From Phycisphaerales bacterium (lineage in GTDB: Bacteria > Planctomycetota > Phycisphaerae > UBA1845 > Fen-1342), in assembly GCA_020427345.1 (NCBI GenBank), contig JAGQOO010000003.1, positions 1-57,071 on the forward strand: a stretch of DNA of 57,071 bases, given 5' to 3'. The notes beneath the pieces are model-generated. The model was given only the letters and a program-made list of their open reading frames with translations, was not told where the DNA came from and did not search any database. A program made the translations under genes and the position numbers. The stretch's first letter is position 1. Each line of letters starts with the position of its first letter. Shown here piece after piece: positions 34,010 to 42,873 of this stretch.

Positions 34010-35092
34010 TCAAAAGAACATCTTCGCCACCCGCAGAATCCCCTGTTTCCATGGCACACGATGCGAAACCCCGCTGCTGGCGCCGAATTTGTCGAGATTC
34101 GCCAGATACCACTCGTAATTCCGTACCAGCGCATCCTTGTTGCTGAACTTCGGCGCATATCCCAACACCCGCTCCGCCTTTTCGATCGATACGAACGAAT
34201 CCGTCGCCGCCGTCTCATACACCCATTTGTAAAGCGGACTCACGCGCAGCAGCTCCAGGAACCGCAGGGTCCAGATCATCGGCGTCGCCGGAAAGCCGAT
34301 GATGCGCTTGCCGAACCCGGCTCGGTCCAGCACAGCCTGATAGTCCTCGCGCATCGTCGTATAGTCCTTCGCCCCGATGTTGAAGATGTCGTTGACCTTG
34401 CCCTTCGGCAGAGTGCAACACAAGTAAATCGCGTCGCACAGATCCTCGACATCAAGCAACTGATACCGATTGCGGCCCGACCCGATCATCGGAAAGTGTT
34501 TGCCGTCTTTCGCCCAATCGTAAAACAACGCGAACACGCCAAGCCGTTCCGGACCAATGAAACTCTTTGGCCGGATGATCGGCACGCACATTCCATGCCG
34601 GTCGCCGTACTCCAGGCAAACCGCCTCCGCGTCGATCTTGGCCTGGCCGTAGGGACCGACCCCGTCGAGTTTGTCATCCTCCAGTAACGGGTGATGATCC
34701 GGAATGCCGTACACCGCCGTCGACGAAATGTGCACGACGCGTTCGCAACCCGCCAACCGGGCGGCTTCCAGCACATTGCGTGTGCCGTCGAGGTCCGTGC
34801 TGCGAATGTCCGCCGGCTTGTACAACGGCAGGGCGGCGGCGGTGTGCACGACAATGTCCACGCCTTTCGCCGACTCGTTCACCAAGGCCGCGTCGCGGAT
34901 ATCGCCGCGAATCTCGGTGACCCGATCGCGGCAGTCCGCGTAATCGAATGGCGCGATATCGATAGACGCCACCTTATGACCGCGCTCCAATAGATAGCGC
35001 ACGAGATTGATGCCCAGAAACCCGGCCCCGCCGGTGATCAGATACGAACGCGAAGACGCGGCGGAAGGGCCGCCTGAGAGATCGGACGCCAA
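34010..35092 (-). CDS. NAD-dependent epimerase/dehydratase (extended SDR)
   Basis: 360 residues. Rossmann motif LITGGAGFLGINL near the N-terminus, SIDIAPF with the Asp expected for NAD, HISSTAVYG, and the catalytic YGQAK. This is the extended SDR layout of nucleotide-sugar epimerases and dehydratases; the substrate cannot be named. Start: TTG at 35092 with GAGGAG 5 nt upstream. Divergent from the metalloprotease lipoprotein at 35291; likely part of cell-surface sugar metabolism. Confidence 0.87.
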   Translation of the reverse strand: MASDLSGGPSAASSRSYLITGGAGFLGINLVRYLLERGHKVASIDIAPFDYADCRDRVTEIRGDIRDAALVNESAKGVDIVVHTAAALPLYKPADIRSTDLDGTRNVLEAARLAGCERVVHISSTAVYGIPDHHPLLEDDKLDGVGPYGQAKIDAEAVCLEYGDRHGMCVPIIRPKSFIGPERLGVFALFYDWAKDGKHFPMIGSGRNRYQLLDVEDLCDAIYLCCTLPKGKVNDIFNIGAKDYTTMREDYQAVLDRAGFGKRIIGFPATPMIWTLRFLELLRVSPLYKWVYETAATDSFVSIEKAERVLGYAPKFSNKDALVRNYEWYLANLDKFGASSGVSHRVPWKQGILRVAKMFF

Positions 35093-35193
35093 AATTACTC
35101 CTCGAAACTAGTGGCTCCCCTTGCGAGGGACCGCGCACGTTAGCCGTTTCAGCCAAAAAGTGTCAGTTCCTACGAATCCGCGACCGGGAGCGG

Positions 35194-35223
35194 TTGCATT
35201 GCCGGGGCCGACCCGCATATTTT
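35194..35223 (+). promoter_or_regulatory. Candidate sigma-70-like promoter
   Basis: TTGCAT (35194-35199) and TATTTT (35218-35223) separated by 18 nt, about 70 nt before the GTG of the matrixin-like lipoprotein gene. Confidence 0.45.
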
Positions 35224-35290
35224 ATGAGACACCGGGGGGTTCGGAGGGTAGGGCCGCGCGTTCTTTGCGGCCCCGTGGGAAGGGAATTCT

Positions 35291-36523
35291 GTGTCCGTGT
35301 CGCTTCGTGTGCCTCCCGGCGCCGGCCCAATCCCGGTTCGTCCGCGCGCCGCGCTATGCGTGGCTGTGGCGGTTCTTGCGGCCGCAGGAGGCTGCCTCAC
35401 GTCCCTTGCGCCGGATGCCGCGCTCGACATCGCGGCACTGCCGAATGGGCTCGCGTCCGTCCCGGCCGGTCAACCCGTGGCCATTCACGGCGACGTGCCC
35501 AGCGCCACGGTTGACTCATTCACGCTCGGGACGGCAAAACCGGGTCTGACATTCAAGGTCAGTCACGGACTCTTCTCCACCGGCGATAACCCGCGCGTGG
35601 CCTGGCTCGACTCCGGTGATCGAATCCGCTTTACCGCGGAACTGGGCGCCGGCGTCGCGGCGCAATACACATGCGACGGCGACGAAGGGCTGATGAGGCT
35701 GGCGATTGCGGCTTCACAAACCAGCAACGCGGAAAACTATGACCTGACGTTCGTTGCAAGCAACGAGAGGCTTCCGGAGAGCGTGTCGCGCGGCCAGCAC
35801 GTCAAACTCAACTTCGCAGGCGGGCGTAATATACATATCGCGGATCGCGTGTTCACATTCTCGCCATTCGACGCGACCGTCCTGGGCGCCGAATACGCCG
35901 ATCAGACCGAGCGTGTGCGCGATGCGATCGAGGCGACGCTGGCGCACCTGTTCGCTGACTATGAAATCACGTTCGAAACTGTCACCGGTGGACGTAGTGC
36001 TTGTGCCGACTGCGCGACGCTGCATTTCGGGGCATCAGACGACACGCTCGTCGGACTCGCCGATTCGATCGACGCCGGCAACACGAACCACGCCGACGCC
36101 GCGATCATCTTCACCGACAAGTTCTCGACGTACGCCACGATGCGCCTTACCCCGAAAGAAATCGGTCGCATGATCGGCAACACCGCCGCGCACGAACTCG
36201 GCCACCTGCTCGGCCTCGCGCACGCCGCTCCGCATGACCACATCATGGACGCCGCCGGTGGGGCGTGGGACTTGGCCGGACCGCGCAACCTCGAGCGCGC
36301 GCCCGTATCAACCGACGTGTTTCCCGTCGGCGAACTCGACCCGCCCGCCTACCTGACGAAAACACTGGGCGAGCGACAAACGCCGCTCACCGCCAGACAA
36401 CTGCAGGATGTGACCGACCTGATCGCGGCAACCGCCTCACTCGACGCGCGACTCGCACAATCCGAGCCGATGCCGGCAGCGGACCTGCCCGGCTTGCGCT
36501 GCGGCCTGTGCGGCGGACAGTAG
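35291..36523 (+). CDS. Matrixin-like metalloprotease lipoprotein
   Basis: 410 residues. Hydrophobic N-terminus ends in AAAGGC, a likely lipobox. A beta-rich domain (about 60-190) precedes a metzincin catalytic domain with AAHELGHLLGLAHAAP (three zinc His) and the Met-turn DHIMDAAG. C-terminal part has LTARQLQDVTDLI and ends with a small Cys cluster. It is expected at the outer surface or periplasm. Start is GTG at 35291 with a weak GGGAA upstream. It converges on argS with a 7-nt gap. Confidence 0.82.
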   Translation: MSVSLRVPPGAGPIPVRPRAALCVAVAVLAAAGGCLTSLAPDAALDIAALPNGLASVPAGQPVAIHGDVPSATVDSFTLGTAKPGLTFKVSHGLFSTGDNPRVAWLDSGDRIRFTAELGAGVAAQYTCDGDEGLMRLAIAASQTSNAENYDLTFVASNERLPESVSRGQHVKLNFAGGRNIHIADRVFTFSPFDATVLGAEYADQTERVRDAIEATLAHLFADYEITFETVTGGRSACADCATLHFGASDDTLVGLADSIDAGNTNHADAAIIFTDKFSTYATMRLTPKEIGRMIGNTAAHELGHLLGLAHAAPHDHIMDAAGGAWDLAGPRNLERAPVSTDVFPVGELDPPAYLTKTLGERQTPLTARQLQDVTDLIAATASLDARLAQSEPMPAADLPGLRCGLCGGQ

Positions 36524-36530
36524 TCAACGG

Positions 36531-38621
36531 CTACATCCGCTCGATAACCGGTATCCCCAGCAGGCTCAGCCCAAGCCGCAATCCGCGCGCGGTCAAGTCG
36601 CACAGCCGCAGTCGACTCGCGCGGGACGCCGCGTCGGGCGCCTTCAATACCGAACACGCCTCGTAGAACCGCATGAAATCCGCGGCAAGGTCGAAAAGAT
36701 ACGCGCAAAGCGTGTGCGGCGTGAGCTCATCAACGATCGATTCCAGCGTTTCCGGCAACCGCGCCAGCCGCAACGCCAGCGCCCGCTCAGTCGGATGGTC
36801 GAGTTGAATCGTCACATCCGCCGCGTATGGTTGGGCATCTGGAAACTCGTCCGCGGCACGGCGATAGATCGAACGGATACGGGCATAAGCGTACAGCATG
36901 TACGGCGCCGTGTTCCCCTGAAACGCCAGCATCTTGTCCCAACTGAATACATAGTCGCTGTTACGATCGCGGCACAGGTCGGCGTACTTGATCGAGGCGA
37001 TGCCGATCCGCCGCGCGACCTCGCGCATTTCGACCTCATCAAAACGCGGAATCGCGGCGCCCTCTTCCTCGCTCTCCGCGGCGCGCTGCCGCTCATGCAA
37101 CAACTCGAACGCCCGCGACTCCGCCTCGTCCAGCAAGCGGGCCAGTGTGATCACACCGCCTTCGCGTGTCTTCAGCGGACGCCGATTCTCACCAAGAACG
37201 CTACCAAAAGTCACATGCTCCAGGCGGGTCGTCGGCGCCGCCCACCCCATCGCGCGACCCACATCAAAGAACATCTTGAAGTGCAGTTGCTGCCGCGGAT
37301 CGGTTACGTAGATCAGCCGCTGACCGTGCAACTCCGAAACACGGTATCGCAGCGCGGCAAGGTCGGTCGTCGCGTACAAGAACGCCCCGTCCGATTTCTG
37401 CACGATCAGCGGCAGCGCTTCGCCATCGGGGTTTGCGTAGCGCGGTTTACCGTCGGGCTCGTACACAAACACGCATGCGGCGCCCTGATCCTCGCGAAAC
37501 ACCGCTTTCGCGCCGTCCGGCGCGGTGCGCCCTTCGCCGGTCAACGCCGTCCGCAGATCATCCACGACCCGCGGCAATCGGGCGTGATAGAAGCTCTCGC
37601 CGCGCACATCCTCCGGCCGAAGCAGCACGCCAAGCCGGTCGTACAGTTCCTGGCAATAACCGATCGACGCGGCCCGCGCGGCTTCCCATAGCGCCCGCTC
37701 AAATTCGTTGCCCTCGCCGCCGGTCTGCAGCATCTGCGTGACAAGCCGCGGGATGTCGGCGAGCTCGATGTCGCCATCCGGCCCGGGCGCCTGGACGCCC
37801 GTCTTCTCGGCAACCGTTGTCAGCGTCTGAACGAACTGATATCCGAGTTCCAACTGCTCCAGCCTCACCGGCTCAACGGCCGCGTTCGCATCGCTCAGAT
37901 CCGCCGCCCAGTCCGTCGCGATCGGCTGAAGCAGCGCGCGGCGCTCATCCACTCCGCTTTCGCGCGCCGACTGCAAGTCGACGAGCCGGCGGCGCAACAC
38001 ATCATCCGTCTCGCCGCGCCGACGCCGCGTCTCGCGGTACCAGAGGCCCAAAATCACCATTCCCATCGCCGTGCCCCAGTCGCCGACATGGTTTTGACGA
38101 ATCACGTCGTGACCGGCGAACTCCAGCGACCGCGCGAACACATCGCCGATGATCGTGCTGCGCAGATGCCCGACGTGCATTTGCTTGGCGACATTCGGCG
38201 ACGAATAGTCGAGGATCACGCGCAGCCGATCACCATCCGCGACCGGCGGGATTCCAAAACGGTCCGTGAGCTCCGGCCGATTCGGGTTAACGCCCCCCTC
38301 CCCAACCGGCGCGATCCGGCCAAGCCGCCCCGACAATGACTCCGGCTTCAGGCGGATATTGATGAAGCCCGGCCCGGCAATCTCGAGGGGCTCTGCCAGA
38401 TCAGCCACTTCGACCGCGTCGACGATCGCCTGGGCCACGTCGCGCGGCTTGCGTTTCAGCCGGCCAGCCAGCGCCATGGCGGCGTTGCATTGGTAATCGC
38501 CGAACTTGGGGTCGCCCGAGGCGCGGACCTGCGGATCAACGGGAGTCGAGTCGCCCGCAACCGCGTTCAACGCCTCGGCAAATCGGGCGCGTAGTTCCTG
38601 TAACAGGCTGCGTGTGGTCAT
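36531..38621 (-). CDS. argS: Arginyl-tRNA synthetase
   Basis: Charges tRNA-Arg. Class I HIGH motif appears as HVGH within SSPNVAKQMHVGHLRS; the KMSKS-equivalent loop reads PLKTREGGVITL, typical of ArgRS. The N-terminal additional domain (FGDYQCNAAMALAGRLKRKP) and the C-terminal anticodon-binding DALR region are present. From the ATG at 38621 it is 696 residues, longer than the usual 550-590; extra residues lie mainly in the catalytic half (about 250-400). The open frame extends to 38729 but the first part lacks ArgRS character. Confidence 0.94.
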   Translation of the reverse strand: MTTRSLLQELRARFAEALNAVAGDSTPVDPQVRASGDPKFGDYQCNAAMALAGRLKRKPRDVAQAIVDAVEVADLAEPLEIAGPGFINIRLKPESLSGRLGRIAPVGEGGVNPNRPELTDRFGIPPVADGDRLRVILDYSSPNVAKQMHVGHLRSTIIGDVFARSLEFAGHDVIRQNHVGDWGTAMGMVILGLWYRETRRRRGETDDVLRRRLVDLQSARESGVDERRALLQPIATDWAADLSDANAAVEPVRLEQLELGYQFVQTLTTVAEKTGVQAPGPDGDIELADIPRLVTQMLQTGGEGNEFERALWEAARAASIGYCQELYDRLGVLLRPEDVRGESFYHARLPRVVDDLRTALTGEGRTAPDGAKAVFREDQGAACVFVYEPDGKPRYANPDGEALPLIVQKSDGAFLYATTDLAALRYRVSELHGQRLIYVTDPRQQLHFKMFFDVGRAMGWAAPTTRLEHVTFGSVLGENRRPLKTREGGVITLARLLDEAESRAFELLHERQRAAESEEEGAAIPRFDEVEMREVARRIGIASIKYADLCRDRNSDYVFSWDKMLAFQGNTAPYMLYAYARIRSIYRRAADEFPDAQPYAADVTIQLDHPTERALALRLARLPETLESIVDELTPHTLCAYLFDLAADFMRFYEACSVLKAPDAASRASRLRLCDLTARGLRLGLSLLGIPVIERM

Positions 38622-38799
38622 CTTCAGCGATCCGGCCTTCGCGGGCTCAGGGGGAAACGCCGACCGGCGCCCGAGTCGCCCCGCCAGCGTGAGATCAGCA
38701 ACCGTAATGCGGTCAACCAACAGCGCCAAGGCGCCGCCCTGACCAATCCAATGCCTGTTCGGATTTCACTAAATCCTTGTAAGCACGGCACAAAGCGCG

Positions 38800-38829
38800 T
38801 TGACTCCGCCCACGCGGCGCGCTTAGGCT
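38800..38829 (+). promoter_or_regulatory. Candidate promoter of the DUF2203 gene
   Basis: TTGACT (38800-38805) and TAGGCT (38824-38829), spacer 18 nt. A start of transcription near 38836 would favour ATG 38861 over 38846. Confidence 0.4.
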
Positions 38830-38860
38830 TCCTGTCAGGGAAGTCATGGGAGTCGATGAT

Positions 38861-39304
38861 ATGACCAACCTCACGAGACCAGTGGAGAGCGCGGAAAGCC
38901 CGACCGGGCGGTTCTTTACCGTCGAAACGGCCAACCGGGCCCTGTCGCTCGTGCGCCCTATCACCGCCGACATCGTCAAGCAATACGCCGAGTTGATGCG
39001 GAGCCGGACCCGCTTCCAGACACTCTCTCTGGAAAACGCTCACGACGACGAGCTCGAGGCGCTGAACGACCAGATCGACGCCGCCACCGAGCGACTGAAC
39101 GGCTTGATCGACGAACTGCACGATGTCGGCGCCCAGTTGAAGGACCCGCGTACCGGCCTGATCGACTTCCCCGCCCTGCATGAGGGCCGCATAGTCTTGC
39201 TGTGCTGGAAAGTCGACGAAGAGCGACTCGCCTACTGGCATGAACTGGAGACCGGCTTCGGCGGACGCCAGCCAATCACCGCGGACTTCGTCGCCGCAGG
39301 CTAA
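38861..39304 (+). CDS. DUF2203 family protein
   Basis: About 147 residues. Family pattern throughout: FFTVETANRALSLVRPI at the N-terminus, a helical middle, then GLIDFPALHEGRIVLLCWK and YWHELETGFGGRQPI. Function of the family is unknown. ATG 38861 has GGAG 8 nt upstream; ATG 38846, five codons earlier, sits only 2 nt after a GGGAAG, so it is less likely. It converges on rpiB. Confidence 0.87.
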   Translation: MTNLTRPVESAESPTGRFFTVETANRALSLVRPITADIVKQYAELMRSRTRFQTLSLENAHDDELEALNDQIDAATERLNGLIDELHDVGAQLKDPRTGLIDFPALHEGRIVLLCWKVDEERLAYWHELETGFGGRQPITADFVAAG

Positions 39305-39318
39305 GCCCGGGCGGGGGC

Positions 39319-39771
39319 TCACTCACAGCAGCTGTCCCGCTCCACTTCCGAGATTTTCTGCACCCGACGCTGGTGTCGGCCCCCTTCAAATCCGGTTTCC
39401 AGCCAGACCTTGGTCATCTCTCGCAGCTGGGCTTCACTCAGCAGGTCCGCCGGCAAGCACAGAATATTCGCGTCATTGTGCCGCCGTGACAGCTGCGCGG
39501 TCAGTTCATCGTGGCACAGCGCGGCCCGAATTCCCGGCACTTTGTTGGCCGTGATGGACATGCCAATGCCAGTGCCGCACATCAGAATGCCGCGATCCAC
39601 CTCACCCTTGGCCACCGCATGCGCCACAGCCGCCGCGGCATCCGGATAGTCGCAGGACTCCTTGGTATGCGGCCCCAAATCAGCGACTTCGGCGCCCATC
39701 TCCGCCAGCAAGGTCGTGAGGCGCTGCTTCAAGTCGTATCCGCGATGGTCGCTACCAAGCGCGATCTTCAT
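39319..39771 (-). CDS. rpiB: Ribose-5-phosphate isomerase B
   Basis: Interconverts ribose-5-phosphate and ribulose-5-phosphate. The 150-residue protein has the RpiB/LacAB signature: IALGSDHRGYDLK at the N-terminus, the active-site Cys in ILMCGTGIGMSI, and AALCHDELTAQLSRRHNDAN. It overlaps the 3' end of the TsaC/phosphatase fusion by 20 nt, with GGAG before its ATG inside that gene. The same order (TsaC-type, LMW phosphatase, rpiB) occurs in the B. subtilis ywlC-ywlE-ywlF region. Confidence 0.94.
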   Translation of the reverse strand: MKIALGSDHRGYDLKQRLTTLLAEMGAEVADLGPHTKESCDYPDAAAAVAHAVAKGEVDRGILMCGTGIGMSITANKVPGIRAALCHDELTAQLSRRHNDANILCLPADLLSEAQLREMTKVWLETGFEGGRHQRRVQKISEVERDSCCE

Positions 39772-40888
39772 CCAGGATCTCCTTCAACCGCACATCCAAC
39801 GCAGAATCGATTTGTTTCGCGCACGCCTCGTACACCTCCGGACCACCGCCGATCGGATCACCGATCGGCCCGTGCGGATCCAGCATCTCGACGCGGCCGG
39901 CATAACCCGGCGCCAGGGACACGGCGGCCTCCTTGTGCTCGCGCGTCATCGCAAAAACGTGCTGTGCCGCGCGGATGCGATCCGCCGTAAGCGGCCGCGA
40001 CACATGCGACGCGCCGTCCAGCCCACGCGCCCGCAGCGCCTCGAGTGATCCAAGCGACATTTTCGCCCCGCCGCCCCCGGCGATACCGGCAGAGCCTACG
40101 TTGAATCCCACATCCGCCAAATGATCGGCCTCTACGCCCAGCGCCTTGGCCAGTTTCGCCCGAAACAGCGCCTCAGCCATGGGCGACCGGCATGTGTTAC
40201 CCGTGCACACGAACAGAATGTCGGTGGTCGCCAAGCGCCGCAGCATTAGGTCGTCCATCGCGCCGAATCGCAACACTTCCCACCGCTCGCCACGAACGCG
40301 CAGCACCGTCGATGGTTGCCGATGCTCGGTTGTCCCGCCGTCAACTGCTACCGCCGCCAACTCGCCGAGGTCATCAATCGCCGATCGTAAATCACCCGGC
40401 GGCGCGTGTCCCGAGCGATTCGCACTACTTGCGACTACGGGCACGCCGGCCACCCTCAACAGCTCGCGAGCGGCGCTATGATCCGGACACCGCAATCCCA
40501 CGGTTCCCTCGAAGTACATCTCATCCACCGCCAACGGGAATTCGTGGACGATCTCGGCTCGGGCCGGGTCCGGGACATCCGCAACAAGCGTGAGCGGACC
40601 CGGCCAGGCGCGCCGCGCCAATCGCCGCAGCAAGCGCGACGGCTCCGGCACATACCGCCCGGCGTCCTTTGGATCGGCGATGTGAACCGTGAACGGGCGC
40701 GAGTCAGTCAGTTGTTTGAACTCGCGGAGTGCCCGCATCGCCTCCGGACTGGCTGCGTTGGCCCCCACGCCATAGACGGTCTCTGTGGGAAAGATCACGA
40801 GCCGACCTTCGCGGAGGGCGTCGCCCGCTTCGCGCGCGGAATCGGCGTAAGCGTTTATCCGTGCGGAGCTTATGACCCTAACACCCAT
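39752..40888 (-). CDS. Fusion of threonylcarbamoyl-AMP synthase (TsaC/Sua5) and LMW phosphatase
   Basis: 378 residues from the ATG at 40888 (AAGGG 5 nt upstream). Residues 1-about 220 are a TsaC/YrdC domain making threonylcarbamoyl-AMP for tRNA t6A (FPTETVYGVGANA, RPFTVHI, VVASSANRSG). Residues about 222-378 are a low-molecular-weight phosphatase: P-loop VCTGNTCRSPMAEALF with nucleophile Cys228, general-acid loop LDPHGPIGDPIGG. Thr232 in the P-loop is the residue that marks the protein-arginine phosphatase YwlE, where tyrosine phosphatases have Ile. Overlaps rpiB. The two activities are neighbours but separate genes in B. subtilis. Confidence 0.9.
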   Translation of the reverse strand: MGVRVISSARINAYADSAREAGDALREGRLVIFPTETVYGVGANAASPEAMRALREFKQLTDSRPFTVHIADPKDAGRYVPEPSRLLRRLARRAWPGPLTLVADVPDPARAEIVHEFPLAVDEMYFEGTVGLRCPDHSAARELLRVAGVPVVASSANRSGHAPPGDLRSAIDDLGELAAVAVDGGTTEHRQPSTVLRVRGERWEVLRFGAMDDLMLRRLATTDILFVCTGNTCRSPMAEALFRAKLAKALGVEADHLADVGFNVGSAGIAGGGGAKMSLGSLEALRARGLDGASHVSRPLTADRIRAAQHVFAMTREHKEAAVSLAPGYAGRVEMLDPHGPIGDPIGGGPEVYEACAKQIDSALDVRLKEILDEDRAW

Positions 40889-41059
40889 CCACGCCCTTTC
40901 GCCGGAATCGCTTATTTTCGATCCCAGCCCCGGCGGTGTCAATCTGCCCGGCGGTTATCCGTCGATTTGCCGCCTGAGTTCGACGGGCGTCCCCTTGCCG
41001 AGCGGGCCGCCGCTAATTACATTGCATGGCTTGCAACATCGCAGCCATGGAGCAGCACA

Positions 41060-41362
41060 ATGACGATCAAACCCGGTTCACAGATAACGGTTGAAGTCAC
41101 CACGCGACCCACAAGCGCGTCGGCGACCAAGACCCTCGACCGTTTGTTCCGTCGCGATCCACAGGTCGCCGCCGGCATTCGCAAACGCAAGGCGAAGCGC
41201 CCCAGCCACGAAGACTGGATCCGCGGCAATAACTGGTGGAACCACCGGATGAAGTCCAAGTCAGGAATCAACCTGGAGCCCGGCGCCCGCTACTCGCTTC
41301 GCGCCGATCTCGATGTGATTCGCGACCTGCACAGCGTCGAGCGTTTCGTCTCGGTCAGCTAG
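41060..41362 (+). CDS. Small basic protein, unknown
   Basis: 100 residues from the ATG at 41060, with GGAG at 41049-41052 and 7-nt spacing. Rich in Arg and Lys in the middle (RKRKAKRPSHEDW), with a Trp pair in NNWWNHRMKSKSG and a C-terminal beta-like stretch. No family recognised. The frame is open back to 40406, antisense to the TsaC fusion, and a TTG at 40967 could add 31 residues, but the ATG has the better ribosome site. It is divergent from the TsaC fusion and convergent with rsmD. Confidence 0.65.
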   Translation: MTIKPGSQITVEVTTRPTSASATKTLDRLFRRDPQVAAGIRKRKAKRPSHEDWIRGNNWWNHRMKSKSGINLEPGARYSLRADLDVIRDLHSVERFVSVS

Positions 41363-41429
41363 GCGCCAACCCACTCCTTGATTTTCCGGGGCCGGAAGCG
41401 CTTTGCTTTCGGCTCTTTTTCTGCGCCGC

Positions 41430-42017
41430 CTACTCGGCCGTCTCTGGGCCGCGCCGCCTCAGCAGCCAGACCCCCATCGCGCCGAAAATGCGCTGTTCGA
41501 CAACCGAGAGCCCTGCCAGTTCCTCCGCAATAAACGGCGCCTCAGCCTCATGCCGGAAAACAGCCAGCCCGTCGTCCGACAGTCGTGGCGAGACACGCTC
41601 CAGCAATCCCAGCACGCGCGGCCAGTCATGCGCATCGCGATAGGGGGGGTCCAGAAAAACCACGCCGAATCCGCCTTCAACCTTGGGCAAGCGCATCGTC
41701 CACGCGTTACCGACGACAACCTGGGTCGAGGCGTCACGCAATCGCGCGATATTCCCTCGCAAAGTCGACAGGGCCACCCGATCACGCTCGACGAACAAGC
41801 ACGACGACGCCCCGCGCGACAGGCACTCGATCCCAAACGAGCCGGCCCCGGCGAAAAGGTCCATCACACGCACGTCGGGCATTGGCCCCGGAGCGCCGAA
41901 CCGCCCGGTAAGGATGTTGAAGATGCTCTCTTTGACGCGATCAGTAATCGGACGTGTGTTGCGCCCCGGCGGGGCGTCCAGCCGCATCCCTCGATACACG
42001 CCAGCCACGACCCGCAT
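41430..42017 (-). CDS. rsmD: 16S rRNA (guanine966-N2)-methyltransferase
   Basis: 195 residues with the RsmD pattern: RVVAGVYRGMRLDAPPG at the N-terminus, RPITDRVKESIFNIL, the SAM-binding DLFAGAGSFGIECLSRGA, and catalytic FLDPPYRD. It modifies G966 in the small-subunit rRNA. ATG at 42017 abuts a plus-strand ATG at 42018 of the divergent neighbour, so promoters of the two overlap. coaD, the common neighbour elsewhere, is not present. Confidence 0.93.
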   Translation of the reverse strand: MRVVAGVYRGMRLDAPPGRNTRPITDRVKESIFNILTGRFGAPGPMPDVRVMDLFAGAGSFGIECLSRGASSCLFVERDRVALSTLRGNIARLRDASTQVVVGNAWTMRLPKVEGGFGVVFLDPPYRDAHDWPRVLGLLERVSPRLSDDGLAVFRHEAEAPFIAEELAGLSVVEQRIFGAMGVWLLRRRGPETAE

Positions 42018-42089
42018 ATGCCAAAGTCCCCGGCCAGTTTCGCGCCTCTAATCAGCCCGGCGAAAGCGCGAACCGATAAGCACAGCAGC

Positions 42090-42872
42090 ATGATACACGA
42101 CCTGCGCAACATCATTGACGGGTGGGCCTACGAGCCCGGCAAGATCTCGGTGCGGAAGATCATCGGCCGCGACGGCCGCGAGAAGATCCAGACCCGCGTC
42201 GACCTTGGCCTGCTGCAGTTCGAAACCGAAGGCCGCCCCGATGGCCAACGCCCGTTCGGCGTATCATCACTGCTCGAATATCACGAGCAAACGCTGGCCA
42301 AGCATATCGATCGAAACGGCAGCGACGCCGGCTTTTATCTGGCGTCCGAAGAGTGCCGCGAGCTTCGCCACGAGGCGCATCTGTACTATCAACGCTATCT
42401 GTCTCAGTTTGTGCTCGAGGACTTTGCCGACGTCGAGCGCGACACCACTCGCTCGCTTCGCCTGATCGACTTTCTCGAGAGCTACGCCGAGGCTGAAGAG
42501 GATCGGGAGTCGCTTTCGTCGCAGCGCGGCTATGTCACAATGATGAACACCCGCGCCCGGACCTACCTGGCGCTGAACGGCAATGACTACGACCGCGCCC
42601 TGCACATCGTCGAAGACGGCATGCGTTCGATCGAAGCGATGGTCGAAGACGACGAAGCCCTGATCGACATGGACTGCTCTTCGGAGTTGGAAGTGCTCGC
42701 GAACCTGCGCCAGGAAATTCTCGGCCGCATGCCGGCCGACGCCGCCCCGCGACTCGAGTGGGAACTGCAGGCCGCGCTGGATTGCGAGGACTACGAGCGC
42801 GCCGCCAGCCTCCGCGACCAGATCGCCCGCGCCCGCGGCCCGCGAAAAGCCGGCCAACGCAGAAACGCCTGA
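42090..42872 (+). CDS. UVR-motif protein of planctomycete type
   Basis: 260 residues. N-terminal segment DGWAYEPGKISVRKIIGRDG and QTRVDLGLLQFE are shared with planctomycete UvrB/UvrC-motif proteins; a helical middle carries Asp/Glu-rich stretches; the C-terminal LEWELQAALDCEDYERAASL is a UVR motif, the small helical hairpin found in UvrB, UvrC, ClpC and McsA. No nuclease or helicase motifs and no CxxC. ATG 42090 is chosen because it matches the family start; an in-frame ATG at 42018 would add 24 residues. Convergent with ygfZ. Confidence 0.82.
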   Translation: MIHDLRNIIDGWAYEPGKISVRKIIGRDGREKIQTRVDLGLLQFETEGRPDGQRPFGVSSLLEYHEQTLAKHIDRNGSDAGFYLASEECRELRHEAHLYYQRYLSQFVLEDFADVERDTTRSLRLIDFLESYAEAEEDRESLSSQRGYVTMMNTRARTYLALNGNDYDRALHIVEDGMRSIEAMVEDDEALIDMDCSSELEVLANLRQEILGRMPADAAPRLEWELQAALDCEDYERAASLRDQIARARGPRKAGQRRNA

Positions 42873-42873
42873 G

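Noticed and set aside
41403-42089. N-terminal 229 residues of the frame leading into the UVR-motif gene
   Set aside because: Antisense to rsmD; family similarity begins at ATG 42090.
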